Positions 35,834 through 47,600 of a DNA stretch of 64,000 nucleotides are shown here, piece after piece. Made by a program: the position numbers and the translations under genes. Every line of letters begins with the position of its first letter. Positions within the stretch are counted from its first letter, which is position 1. Origin of the DNA: Hyparrhenia diplandra. Its lineage: Eukaryota > Streptophyta > Magnoliopsida > Poales > Poaceae. Under the pieces are notes generated by a model. That model was not told the DNA's origin and searched no databases. It worked only from the letters and a program-made list of their open reading frames with translations. The stretch covers positions 62,001-126,000 of the forward strand of contig JADLZK010008407.1 of the NCBI GenBank assembly GCA_015847255.1. The letters are read 5' to 3'.

Positions 35834-37213
35834 ACTGGGCCCATCGGAGGTCGGCAAAACTGGACCTGCCTTCGTCGCGCACTGCCTCAAGTATCTGCAT
35901 GACACGGACGCCGCCGGGGGGCGGTATGGCGCAGGCCGGCTGCTTCCTCTCGTACGTACGCGGACACCGACGCGTCCACCACAGCCCGCCAGGACGCGTT
36001 CCGCGGCTGGTTCTACGACGACACGCCCACCGCGGCGCTGGGGAGCGAGCGCGTGCCAAACACCACCGCGCAGTTGGAAATCGGTCTCACTTTTCTGGAT
36101 CTCTTTCTTGTCCGTTCGATCGAAACCGGCCGGAAATCGGGCGGTGATCGATGACCATGGTGGTCGATCGTCGTCCTTCGCAATTTTCGCAGCCATCAGG
36201 GTCTTTGAAGTGGTTTGGGTAGTGCTCATCGAAGTAGTCGGGCTTCTGTTCTCCATCGACAAAGCTTGGGAGTTTAATCCACCATCAGGTGCCCTGAGGC
36301 TTGGCCAAAAGCCAAGCACACGCCGGCAATGGCGCCAAATTAGCAGCGCATGGTCCACATGCACGGTCTCGAAGATGGCCTAGCTCGGGTTCAGTTCCGG
36401 CAAGCCGAGCGCTGAGATGCGATGCAGATGCAGGCAACAAGGCAAAAGACGACGCCATAGCTTCACGACAAAGCTCACGATCACGGGAAGCAGCAAGCCT
36501 GTGTGCCTAGGAGGAGTATATTGCAATACCCATGATATTTAGCGGCAGGAGCATTATATATTATTATTACATACGTATAAACGCTTTCATAGTAATACCT
36601 CATTATTAGTAGTACGTGTGAAGTTCAAATTGTTAGGAACTTTACACAGATTATGGCACATTTTAATCCAGAAAATTAACATGGCATGTGTGACAGCACC
36701 TCGCCCATCACTATGCTTCTCTGCCTCGATTTCTAGTTCTGGCCGCCGAGAAGAGGTCCCGAGTCTGGAGTCCCAACTTTCCTTAATTACCCACCTATAG
36801 TACTGACCTAAGTAGAAGTATATATGTGTAATGCGCTTATTTTGACATATATATAACACATTATTAGTTCATGTAGATTAGTACATACAGGCATCCATCA
36901 CGTACACGGATAGAATGCATACACTACACTACATACTAAACTGTCCCAAGGAAAAGTCCATTCTGCCAACTACAACTGAGGAACCTTAACTGACTCAGCT
37001 TGTCACTAATGACATAGTAACAGTACATCGATCACACGGCCGGACGCTATATACATAGTACATAGTACAAAATACGTAGACAAATGCGTAGTAGGGTAGG
37101 GATGAGTAGCCTGGTCCAGCAGGTACGTACATACATACGCTCGATCCGTCTCTCCATCTTCAGTGGATTGCAGATGCAGGCAGTCGCAGTCGCCCCGTTC
37201 GTTCGTACGTCTC
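35834..37213. other. Intergenic, with a possible gene fragment at 35,957-36,079
   Basis: A GC-rich patch at 35,800-36,140 has a plus-strand frame reading ADTDASTTARQDAFRGWFYD and ending near TTAQLE at 36,079. It looks protein-like, but I do not recognise it and no start or splice structure can be built. From 36,380 to 37,210 the DNA is AT-rich with short ORFs only; its last part is probably the 3' untranslated region of the GASA gene. Confidence 0.3.
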
Positions 37214-37672
37214 TCAGGGGCACGCGGGCCTCTTCCTGGGTCCGGCGGTGAGCATGTCGCGGTAGCAGGGGCACTCGTTGCCGCCGCGCGCTGGCCCCGT
37301 GGGCACGCAGTTGCACTCCTCGCAGCAGAGGCCGCAGGACCTCATGCACGCGCCCGCGCCCGCGCCGCGCTCGCCCGACCGCACCGCACGCTGCACTTGC
37401 CCGAGCAGAACCCTGCAGCAGCAATACGTACAGCAACAGCGTGCCAGCAGTCACCACCAGTCACGCAACGGGAGGATCGAGACGGACGCCGACCACGCCG
37501 CCGGATGCCGGCGGCCTGGCAAACCGGCCAGTCACGAGATTCAGGTAACGCACTAGCTAGCTACGTACCTGAAGCGGCGTCGGCGGTCTGGAGCCACGAC
37601 GCGGCCCCGACGAGCAGGAGGAGGGAGGAGGATCGCGGCGGTCGTCTGGAGCAGGGGCTTGGCCATGGCCAT
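37214..37672 (-). CDS. GASA/Snakin cysteine-rich secreted peptide, two exons
   Basis: Exon 1 is 37,569-37,672 (ATG at 37,672, MAMAKPLLQTTAA followed by a Leu-rich signal peptide ending ADAASG) with donor GTACGT. Exon 2 is 37,214-37,412, after acceptor CTGCAG. The mature part shows the twelve-cysteine GASA pattern: GFCSGKCSVRCGRAS, then ACMRSCGLCCEECNCVP, then ECPCYRDMLTAGPRKRPACP and stop. GASA peptides are secreted, gibberellin-responsive in many plants, and act in growth and defence. As read there are two frame breaks: one in the signal peptide (about 37,640) and one between RAS and ACM (about 37,335). Both lie in GC-rich runs of repeated short words, so sequence error is plausible. The domain end matches the family exactly, so identity is firm; whether the locus is intact is not. 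Confidence 0.88.
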
Positions 37673-38667
37673 CGGGAAGAGCTCTGCCGGTGCTTGTAGG
37701 CTGCTGTCTGCTTTGGCTGAGTGGTGAGTGAGTGGAGTACTGTGGAGTGAGGTGCCGCTCGCTCGTGTCCGGGCTCCTTTGTACTCGTGGGCACAGCGCA
37801 CCGCCCCCGGCCCCGGCGTGACCCGACTGGGGTCAGGAAGCCTCTGGAGTGAGTGCGAGCGACGTGTCGAGCGGGTACCCGCCGTGATTGTCCGGTCCCT
37901 GTATAGGACAATGCCGCGCTATGAATGCCATGCCTGCCGAGAAGGGACACGGCCGGTGTGGGCCGCCCGACGAGGCAGCAGCAAGCCGTATCTGGTGCTG
38001 TGGTGGGTGCTTGCTTCATGTGGGAGGATGCATGCAGATGCACTGCACGTTACTCCACCCGACCCGGGGGCCCCGGCCATGGTCATCAAGAACCCGTGAC
38101 GCCCTCCTGCCGCGGGGCAGGGTTGGCGCGCGTGGGCGGTCACGCCTCTGACGCCCGCGGCGCACGGGCGCGTGTCCATGCCTCGTCTCGCAGGTACGCC
38201 GGCAGCTCGGGCTGACGGCCACCGCACCGAGCTCCCCGTGATACACCCCATGCTCACTGTGGCTATTTTATTAACTAAATATGTTCCTACTGGTAATTCA
38301 TGATGTATTATGATGCTAATGTAGAGGCCCGATTATCTTTCTACTTTATCTAAAAACAAGATAGCCTGATGCTGGAAAAGTCCCTTGACAAGTGCTATTT
38401 CTGTGTATGAAAGTTCCTGCAATAATATTTACCAACTGTCGAGGGTAGAATGTTTAACGTCAACTTCGCGTCTCGCGCAAAACACCGTGTATAAAACAAC
38501 CAAACCAGCGGTAATGTACATGGCTCTCAACACCAAGTGTGCTACACGTCAAAAAGGCTACATACAATACAAACTACAACAATCGAATCGAATGTGAGGA
38601 ATTCAAACTGCACACTAGATACAAAATCAGGACCGATGAGGAAACAACGGAAGAAGCGTCTCGAGCT
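37673..38667. other. Intergenic between the GASA and TWD40-1 genes
   Basis: The first 600 bases lie upstream of the GASA gene and are GC-rich; the rest lies downstream of the TWD40-1 stop. ORFs on both strands overlap each other and show no domain. The last 200 bases before 38,668 are probably TWD40-1 3' untranslated region. Confidence 0.5.
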
Positions 38668-41600
38668 TCAGCCGAAAGGCGACGGCACGGGTCCAGGTCC
38701 ACCAGCGAGGGCGTCGGATCTCTTGATGCTCCCCATGCCACAGATGACGCACCCAGGTGCCGAGAGCGCCGAGAACTTGGCGCCGCAGAGGTCGCACACG
38801 TCGTGACCGATGGTCGATAGCCGGCTGAGGGTCACGGGCAGAACTGCGAGGGGTCCTCGAACGGGTCGATGGATTTGTTCGTCAGGCCCCTCTGGACGCA
38901 CATGTCGATCAGACTCTTGAGTTCGTCCTGCTTCGTCGGGGGCGCCTTGGGTAGAGGAGGTCCAGCATTTGCTTGGCGTAGGCGTAGTTCTGGACCTCCA
39001 TGTTCCGCTTGATGGCCGTCCTGATGCAGTTGATCCGGTGCTTGGCCTGGATGGGCAGGGAAGCAAGGTGCCGAGATAGCCTGGCCATTTCCTCCTTCGC
39101 ACTGAGAGCACCAGCTCCTTGAACCCTTTGCAGACGAGCAATTTCCTGCACGGAAACCAAGGATGCTAAGCTTAAGGCAACAATCTCAACGGTTCAAGGT
39201 GAATGACTAGCAAGCTGGTCTTAATCATCATCATAGATGTATTTCTCGCGCATGCAATCGAGAGAAAACAAATGTTACCTGCAGCAGAGCAACTGCAATC
39301 TTATACTGAGCACAAATGGTGGCCTGCGCTTTGATGTCGGCTTCACGTGACTGGTCCTTCGCAAGGGCTAAGAATGCTTCGTCCAAACAAGATAGTGCAT
39401 CCGTGAGCTGATTCTGCTCAAGATGAGCAAGAGCCATCTTGTAGCAGTCTGCAGCAGGGGCGCCGCGTGGTACCTGTAATAATGGATGGCGTGTCAAGGA
39501 AAGCAGTCCAGGACCATCAGATTTCTTTTCAGAAAATACACAGTACCTGGCCAGGCCGCACAGCAGTAGGTGCTGGAGGGCGAGCAGCTTGCTTTGCCGC
39601 TCCAGGACCCTCAAGAGCGCTGAGATCAATGGGTTGTGATGGAGCAGGAATACCAGGTCGAAAGCCCTGTGCCTGTGAAGGAATAACCTGGCCTTGCGAA
39701 GGAAGTGGCTGACTCTGTGGGGGAACACCACCATCAGGCAGGCCAATAGAGTCCATAGGAATGCCTGGCTGCTGAGGAAACTGGGACGGCTGCAGTGGAA
39801 ACTGTGGCTGCTGCTGTGCTGCTTGTGGCGGCACCCCACCATCTGGAAGGCCAACATTAGCCATCATTTGATTAGGTACTGGTCGGCCTTGATCCATACC
39901 AGGACCAGGTTGAGCCATTCGTGAGAGGACTATCCCAGGAGGAGGTAGTTGAGCCGCAAGCTGATGTGATGGAATAGTGTTCTGGAAGAAGTCCTCAGGG
40001 ATAGGTCCAGCCGTCACTCCCATGCCTGCAATAACAGGACCTGTGGCACTAGAGGGTGCCTGAGGTTGCACTAAAGCATTTCAAACAAATCAATTGCAGC
40101 ATTTGGCATTGCTGGGGAAACAGCTGCTGTTGGACCTCCTGGTTGTGTAGGAGCCTGGTTGAAGTCTTGAGGTGTCCCTGATGACCTTGTCCTACTCAGC
40201 GGAGGAGGACCCAAGCCTATCTGTTTAGTGGCTTCTTTCAATTTGCTGACATCAACAGTAGGTGCAGCCGGTTTATCACGTATCCTTATATGTATCTTTT
40301 TAGTCTTTGAGGTTGACTCGTCTTCATCACTACTTCCATCGTCAACAACACCATATAAAGTCTTCTTAAAGTCCTCGGCAGCTTTTGCCTGTTCATCAGC
40401 AGATGCAATCTGTACTCCTAGCTGCCTTGCCAAAGTATCACCAACCGAATCACCACCAGCAATTGCCTTGTTTTTCTCTGCTGATGCAGAAGACACCGCC
40501 TGTGCATTCTCACTACTAGCTGCAGCTATAGCTTTAACCAAACTCTTTTCACTTACTTCCACTACATTACCCCTCCCTTTCATCACACCCAGGTATACAC
40601 CAATGTGATCTGCAACAACGGATGGGATACCAGCATCAGTTGTCTTCATATATGGCATGACTTCTCCAGCAAGCTCCCACTGAGGTATATTCTTAATGTT
40701 AGTAGGTGTTTTGATCTCCCAGTTTCCTCCTGCCCATTCAGGGCCTTTAGGAACCATACTTTCAGCAGCGAAATTGGCGAATACGCCCTGTGTCCATCCA
40801 GTCGAACGAACTCTTAAAATTCTCTCAAGGTATCGCCTCAGCTCAGAATCTGTACCAGATTCCTCCAACTTTTGCGCAAGGCGTCGCAATGCACTAGGGT
40901 TCAGGTGACATATAAATAGATCCAGCATGCTCTCATGATCTGTAATAACCTCAAAAGTTTCTTTTGCACTGTCAAACTGACCATACCTGAAAATATTTAT
41001 CAAATGTTACTCTTTAATTCTTATGAGAGCATCTCTTTTGAAAATTACATTGAAAGAAATTAGAACAGAAACAAGACATGTAAATTGTACAGAGCAGTAA
41101 AGAGGTAATTAATAAACAGGTATTAATCCTCAAACCCAAGTACCCAACAAGAGACAACAAAGAGGGGAAACTATTTGAAAGTATAAACAGGTATTAATAA
41201 TAGCAAGAAATATTACTGTTATTATTATACTAATTACTCTTGTTATTAATATTCATCAGCAGAAGGCTTCAATAACAACCAGATAGGTATCAACATCAAC
41301 ATAAAGAACAGATTGTCTTATACTCCCCTCCATTCCAAATTATACGACGTTTGAGCTTTTCCACATACATAGATATACACTATTGTCTAGATACATGATT
41401 AAAGGAATTGCATCAAGAAAAGCCAAATCGTCTTATAATTTGGAATTTGGAATTGAGGAGGTATTTAATAATAGACTAAAATTTGCTACATGGAATGTCT
41501 TCAAAAATCAACTAGCGTGGATTATAGATTCTGTCTGCAAAAGAAACATGAGAATATCACAAATTATATTCATGAAAGGCTCTGAAAGTATTCAGTTGAT

Positions 41601-44600
41601 GGCATCTTCAATGCCTCTTATATTTTGAGAGTGCTTCTTAGCCACTTACTGTGAAAATTCAAAACTTTAGGGAATGTCTAAAGGCTAAGTCTATAAAGTA
41701 TTTGGAAATTGATTGTCATAAGATGTAACAGAAAAACAAAAGATACAATTATCTTCAAAATACTTCAGATATCTGTCGATATGAAAAATGATACTTCCCT
41801 CCGTCCCAAAAAGAAAGCAATTCTCAATTCGAGTCAAATGAATTAGTTCGACTAAATTTATACAACAAAGTACAAATATTGATGATGACAAATAAGTATC
41901 ATTGGACTAACTATAAAATAGTAAAATACTCCCTCATCCCAAATTATAGGTCATTTTGGCTTTTCTAGGTATGTTGCTTTTGCTATGCACCTAGCTATAT
42001 GTTATATAAAGATACATAATAAAAGTTATGCATCTATAAAAGCCAAAATGACCTACAAAATTGAAACGGAGGAAGTATATCTTTTATAGTAAACCTATTT
42101 GAAAATATAAATATTGATATTATATTCTATAAACTTGGTCAAACCTACAACAACATTCTTTTTAGGACAGAGGGAGTATATACTGGATAAAAGTTATGAA
42201 TGATTAGAATTTAGCCATACAGTGGAGACGATATCCAAATCAAGATCAGGTGAAGATGCTAGGTGAGCGTACTTTTATACATGCATATCCCAGTTCTCGG
42301 AAACGCTGGAACAGATGAGAAGTGGGAGGGCATTGAGGATAATCTCTGGAACGCAGGAACTCATCTTTCAGAATTGACAGAGCAGTAGAGAACCGGAGAG
42401 CTTTGATTGCATAATTGCAGCGCATGATCTAAAACAGTTAGGGAAGATGCATTAGCCCAGGCGAAAAAGAGAAGCTGTAAATAAGAACACAGGTTAAGCT
42501 CACTTGGGTAAACTGAGGTCCTGCTTGAGATAATGATACAGCAAGGTCTCCACAGACAGGAGGTCCTTTGGTTAATATGTCCAATGACCTTGGGGTGATG
42601 CGTAAGCTATCAAACCTGCAAGAAACAAGTACCAAGAGATACAATGTAATCAGAACATGTAGATCCAGCCAATACAAAAACTATGAAAAAATTCACTAAC
42701 CAAATAATAACATAAACCAGTAACAATCATACTGCAGTACCTCTGGCTAAATTCAACTAGAGTAATTAACAAGCATACTAAAAAGGGGACAACACACAAC
42801 AGAGTCCAGACTCCAGAACAAAAAAATACCTTGAGGTTATTTGGTACAGGACTTCTGAAAGATCAAGTTTTTGTTCAAAGTGCTGCTGCATGGTAGCAAA
42901 TCCAATGAGAAGAGGTTCAAGAAGCCCAACTAAACAGCCCCTTATTTCCACTCCCTTTTTCTGTCTTGGGTTTATATCCGTCGGATTTACAAGCAGCAGG
43001 CGGTCATTCAATGCACCAAGTAATACTGAAGATACAAAGGAATATGGTTTAGTACAGCAGAGGCTGGGCAAGAAGACAAAATAGTAACATATTGATAGCA
43101 TGACAGCAGGGCTGGAAGTGTCAGAATACAATAAAAAAATGTTGTACGGTAACTTAAATGGATCTTACCTGAACGAGGGAAGCAAGTCGAGAGGATTGAT
43201 CGGACTTTGTTGTCCCACCCAAGCATACTTATTGCAGTTGCGCTTGAGAAGATAAGTGCTGGTCCAACCCACAACATTGATCGATAGTACAAAGTGGTTA
43301 AGTGCTCAACAAAGAAGAACCGCTATATACAACAGATAATAAGCATGATCACACAAAAAGCTAATGAGAGGGGGGTGGGTAGCAACAAGACTAAGATAAA
43401 AGGATATTGATGGGAGACCGCGGTCAAACTTTGTTGAGCTGCTTGACAGAATATCAAGATCAGCAGAAGCAATTAGCACCCTCTGATTTGTCAATATTCC
43501 TACTACTGGACCTCTTAGAGTTGTTTGCCAATGGGCCTGCATAGACAACAAAATTGATTACAGACAACGACCAGTTAAGTAACTAGCTGTGCCTATGATT
43601 TTGGTGGTGTAACGGATTCAGGATTACAATTTACATGAATATAAAGCGCACATATACTTTCTACAGAATTTTTAAAATGGTGCATAGCATATGCATCTTA
43701 CACAACGATATCTGCCTACAAGCAGTAAGATTTTCGTCGTGTCTACAGCTCACAGCTGAACTATGTAATAATGAATTAGTTGGACGCATGTCTCATGCAA
43801 AGGCTGGAATACAGAAATGCCTTCATTTAAAAAACTGTAGTGTCTAGTGCTAGTAGCACAGTTTTAAGTGAAAGAATGTGTCCTTTTATGTGGATATTTA
43901 GTTTTTTAGAACTCAACCAAAGCAAGCATCAACAATACACAGCACACGAATGCGAGTGACCTATATACAAATTCAAGATGCAAACATTCAGAAATTTCTT
44001 GCCTCAGAAAATCAAATTATTGTTCCTATTTGGGTAATAACAATCAAGCTAAACTCCAAGGACTAACCACCTTCAAAAGAAAATGTTTGGACCCATGATC
44101 AGGCATTATCGGTGATTTAATCTTCAAAGATTGGAATGGTCCTTAAGGAGAGAATTAGCAAAGATTAAACACCTGAAGAACAGTCTCATTTGGTTTCAAT
44201 TTGATAAACTTCTTCCCGTCAGTTTTCGTTGTAATGGATAGCCCGACTCCGTTGTCTGTAGACAGCCTATATCCCTGCAGAAGCTTCGCAAGTCCAATAT
44301 GCTTTCCCGAAATCACATACAACAAGGTTGATTCTGTAGGACGGAACAATGCATTAGTAATTATTCTCCAGAGTGCCATATCAATAAATTTCCGAACAAT
44401 GCCACAAAAAAAATGAACAAGGCAACCCTAGCATTCTCTCTCTCTTTCTTTGATCAAAATGAGGGGCAAGAGTTGGTAGAAGGATGAGTGGAAAACAGTC
44501 CACTTGGCCTACCTAGAGGAGAAGAAAATATGCGATCAACCTCTGATTCAAAAGTAAACTGTACAGGACCTTGGCGTTCCGTTGAGTTAGCAGCATTATC

Positions 44601-47600
44601 AGCGAAAGTGTTTTCTTCAAGCACAGCAGCATTATTTTCAAGAGCTTCCTTTGTGGCTACAGCTTTGAGACTAAAGAGATTAAGGCCAGTTCTATCTTCC
44701 TCCAGAATAGCATATTGATTATCATCTGGACCCAAAAAGGCAGCATCTCGACCTAATACAGAACCACATACCACATAATGTGTCAGAAAGTCAGGTAGAA
44801 ATAACTTAAAAGTCTCAGTGATAAGTAAGATTCATTCCAAAGGAGAAACCTCTTATTGAACTTCCTTTGCTGTTCACTGTCTGTAGATCAGTCTGCTCCC
44901 AGTAAAGAACAACTTCATGTGCCACTCCAGCTGTACCACTTAATTCAAACACAACAAGAAACAAATGTTGTTTTGGACTGTATGACATAATCATGGGATG
45001 GCATTCCACATTTGAAGGAATCTGAGGATGGGTTACATGAGAATTAGAGAACAAATAAAAGGTAACAAACAAGAAAACATTGTTCTGATGGACAGTCAAT
45101 ACCGTTGAGTAAAGCTTCTTATAGAGATTGTCAGCTCCGGATGATAAGTTATGGGCCATCAGGTTAAATCCATCCAAATAGAAAGCTCTAACTGGATACT
45201 GAACAACACGGGTTTCCTTGTTGAAGAAATTCAGCTCTAGATGGAATGGCTGGAGTTGCAAAATTAACGAACTGTTTAGAGAGCATAGCAAAATGAGAGC
45301 ATATAAGTGACAAGATAAATTACTCTAACAGGTACCTGACAAACAGGAACATCTCGCAAAAGGTTGCTAGAATCTGAAATTGTAACAAGAGGTAGGCGAG
45401 AGATTGGACCACTTTTAGCATGCCCTTCCATGAAATGCTGCGTAAATAATATATATAATAAGAAATCAGAAATGGTTTACAAACACAATTGTTGACTGAG
45501 CTAGTCGAATCAACCAATGGATATGGACTCAACTCATAGGCCATAACACATTAGGAAAACAGAAGGCTGAAATGGAAAATAGATGGCCAAAGCCTGTGTT
45601 TGAATGTGGCAGCACGAAAGTGACATGGCAGAACTAAAATATGCACAAGATTCTTTGGGAGGCCTCATTGTCAAGCACTCCTAATTTATTTGTTTTCTGC
45701 ATCACTGCCACTGAGACTTTACAGGAAATAGAAACGAGTCTTACATCATATTTGTGTTATACCTAGAAGGGTTCAACAAATGTGTGAAGGCTGTAACAAT
45801 TCAAGTTGAGCCACTAAAAGAAAACTGGTAAAAAAATACTATGAAACCACTGCCAAGAGAACTGGCACATACACTGTGAAGGAATGCCTTCCTTGCAACA
45901 TCTGAAATAGTTAGCTGGCTCTGGCTGACAATAAGAAAACAGGTGAAATCAAACAAACAATCAATATGATATGAAATCAATAAAAAGTTACAGCTGCATA
46001 GAATCATTACTGAATCCTAAAAAAAAAAAATGAATTCAGACAAATAGAAAGTTTGTATGATCTACGTAGGTAATACTGAATTTTACCCCTTCAAGTGCTG
46101 CTCTTGCAACTGTGCCTGAAGTTGATGCTCTGCTAATATTCCAGATGATCCCAAGGCTAATAGTTTCTCCTTTAAAACAGCAGCTGTAGCACCAGAGCAA
46201 AGCATCATATACTTAGGACATTTACTAACTGCTTGAAATATCTAGTTTTTTTTTTTTTTTCCAAATATACCATAAGTATGATGCAGCAAGTAAACCAAGG
46301 GTTGAAATCAGATCAGTGTTGTGTAAGTAGCATGATATGTTGCATTATTTGTCCTGTACGAACCAAGGTTCGCATTTCCACAAGGGCCCCATTAAAGTAA
46401 ACATGAAAATAACTCCAGGAAAAGGAAGGTTACCAGTTGATCCCCTAGCTCCCTGAAGAAGAGCAAACAGTTGTCTCCTCCCTTCTCTTGTGTATGCAGC
46501 CTTGTTCTTTGCAGCTTCTGTCCCAGACATATCCTACAAATTGAATATGTCAAGTGTTTCTGCGACCCTTGTCATTAAGTACCAAACTAATTTAGGTTCA
46601 TAGTTAGCATGGCCTAACCGCCAAAAATAACTGCAGCCAAATTGAACTTGGGATGCACTGCCAAATTTTTAATTCGGGGTAATGGGTACACTGCTTCTCC
46701 ACCTTGAAGAGTTAGTATTTTTGTGATATCCATTGTTTCAATAGCTGCACCATTAACAAGCAAAATTATTAAATCATTTTCAAGCAAAATAAAGGAGTAA
46801 ATAACCCTGAAATGTAACTGTAAAGCAAGAAAGGCAGTTTGAGAGGAAAAAGGGAAAATAGCTAAGGAATTTCTCGTTTTCTCAAAATATGATGAATAAA
46901 AAAATAACCTGCGGCGCTCAAAGAAATGAGTTTCCATAGGTTGTCTGTTAGGGTTTATTATAACTCGTGTCTTCCATACTTGGAGTGCTCCATCCTTTGA
47001 AATAGTAACAAGCAGCCGCAGTGTAGGAAGCCAGGATACAGATGTGATAGGCTGAGAACCAGCCTGTGTACTAAGTAAAAGTGAAACGCAAAATTCAGAT
47101 CGAAAATAGACAGAAAGATGGCTATGTCAAAAAACAGTGTAATTAAAGGATGAGAGACACCAACAAAGAAAGGTGCATGCGGATTATTGACTAAGACAAA
47201 AAAACACATCATTGCAATTTTTCGATATCCATTTGATGTCAAGGAACTGCAAGCATTATATTAGAACTTTAATTTAAAATTCACGTGTAAAGATGCATTA
47301 AATCAGATGAGGATGCAAGTTTTTCTCCTATGGAGCAAACGACTACAGAACACAGATGGGTGTCTAATACATATGGCAGAGCAGCATATAAATTTGTCTA
47401 ATACATATGGCAGGGCAGCACATAAATTCAAAAGTATGTCCTACTGTGGACTACAGTGTCCTAAGGTTAACTGTTCCAGTTTCACTGGTACTTTAAGGAA
47501 CTCGGTGTTTGACTTTGAAGATAATGAAAAGTTCATTAGCACTGAAGTCGAAGTAGCAACCAGTATTGGAAAGAAAAGAAACAATGGGCAATACACCCAT

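Noticed and set aside
36100..36370. Hydrophobic plus-strand peptide near 36,190 (VFEVVWVVLIEVVGLLF)
   Set aside because: Looks membrane-like, but no start, family resemblance or splice partners could be found; probably chance.
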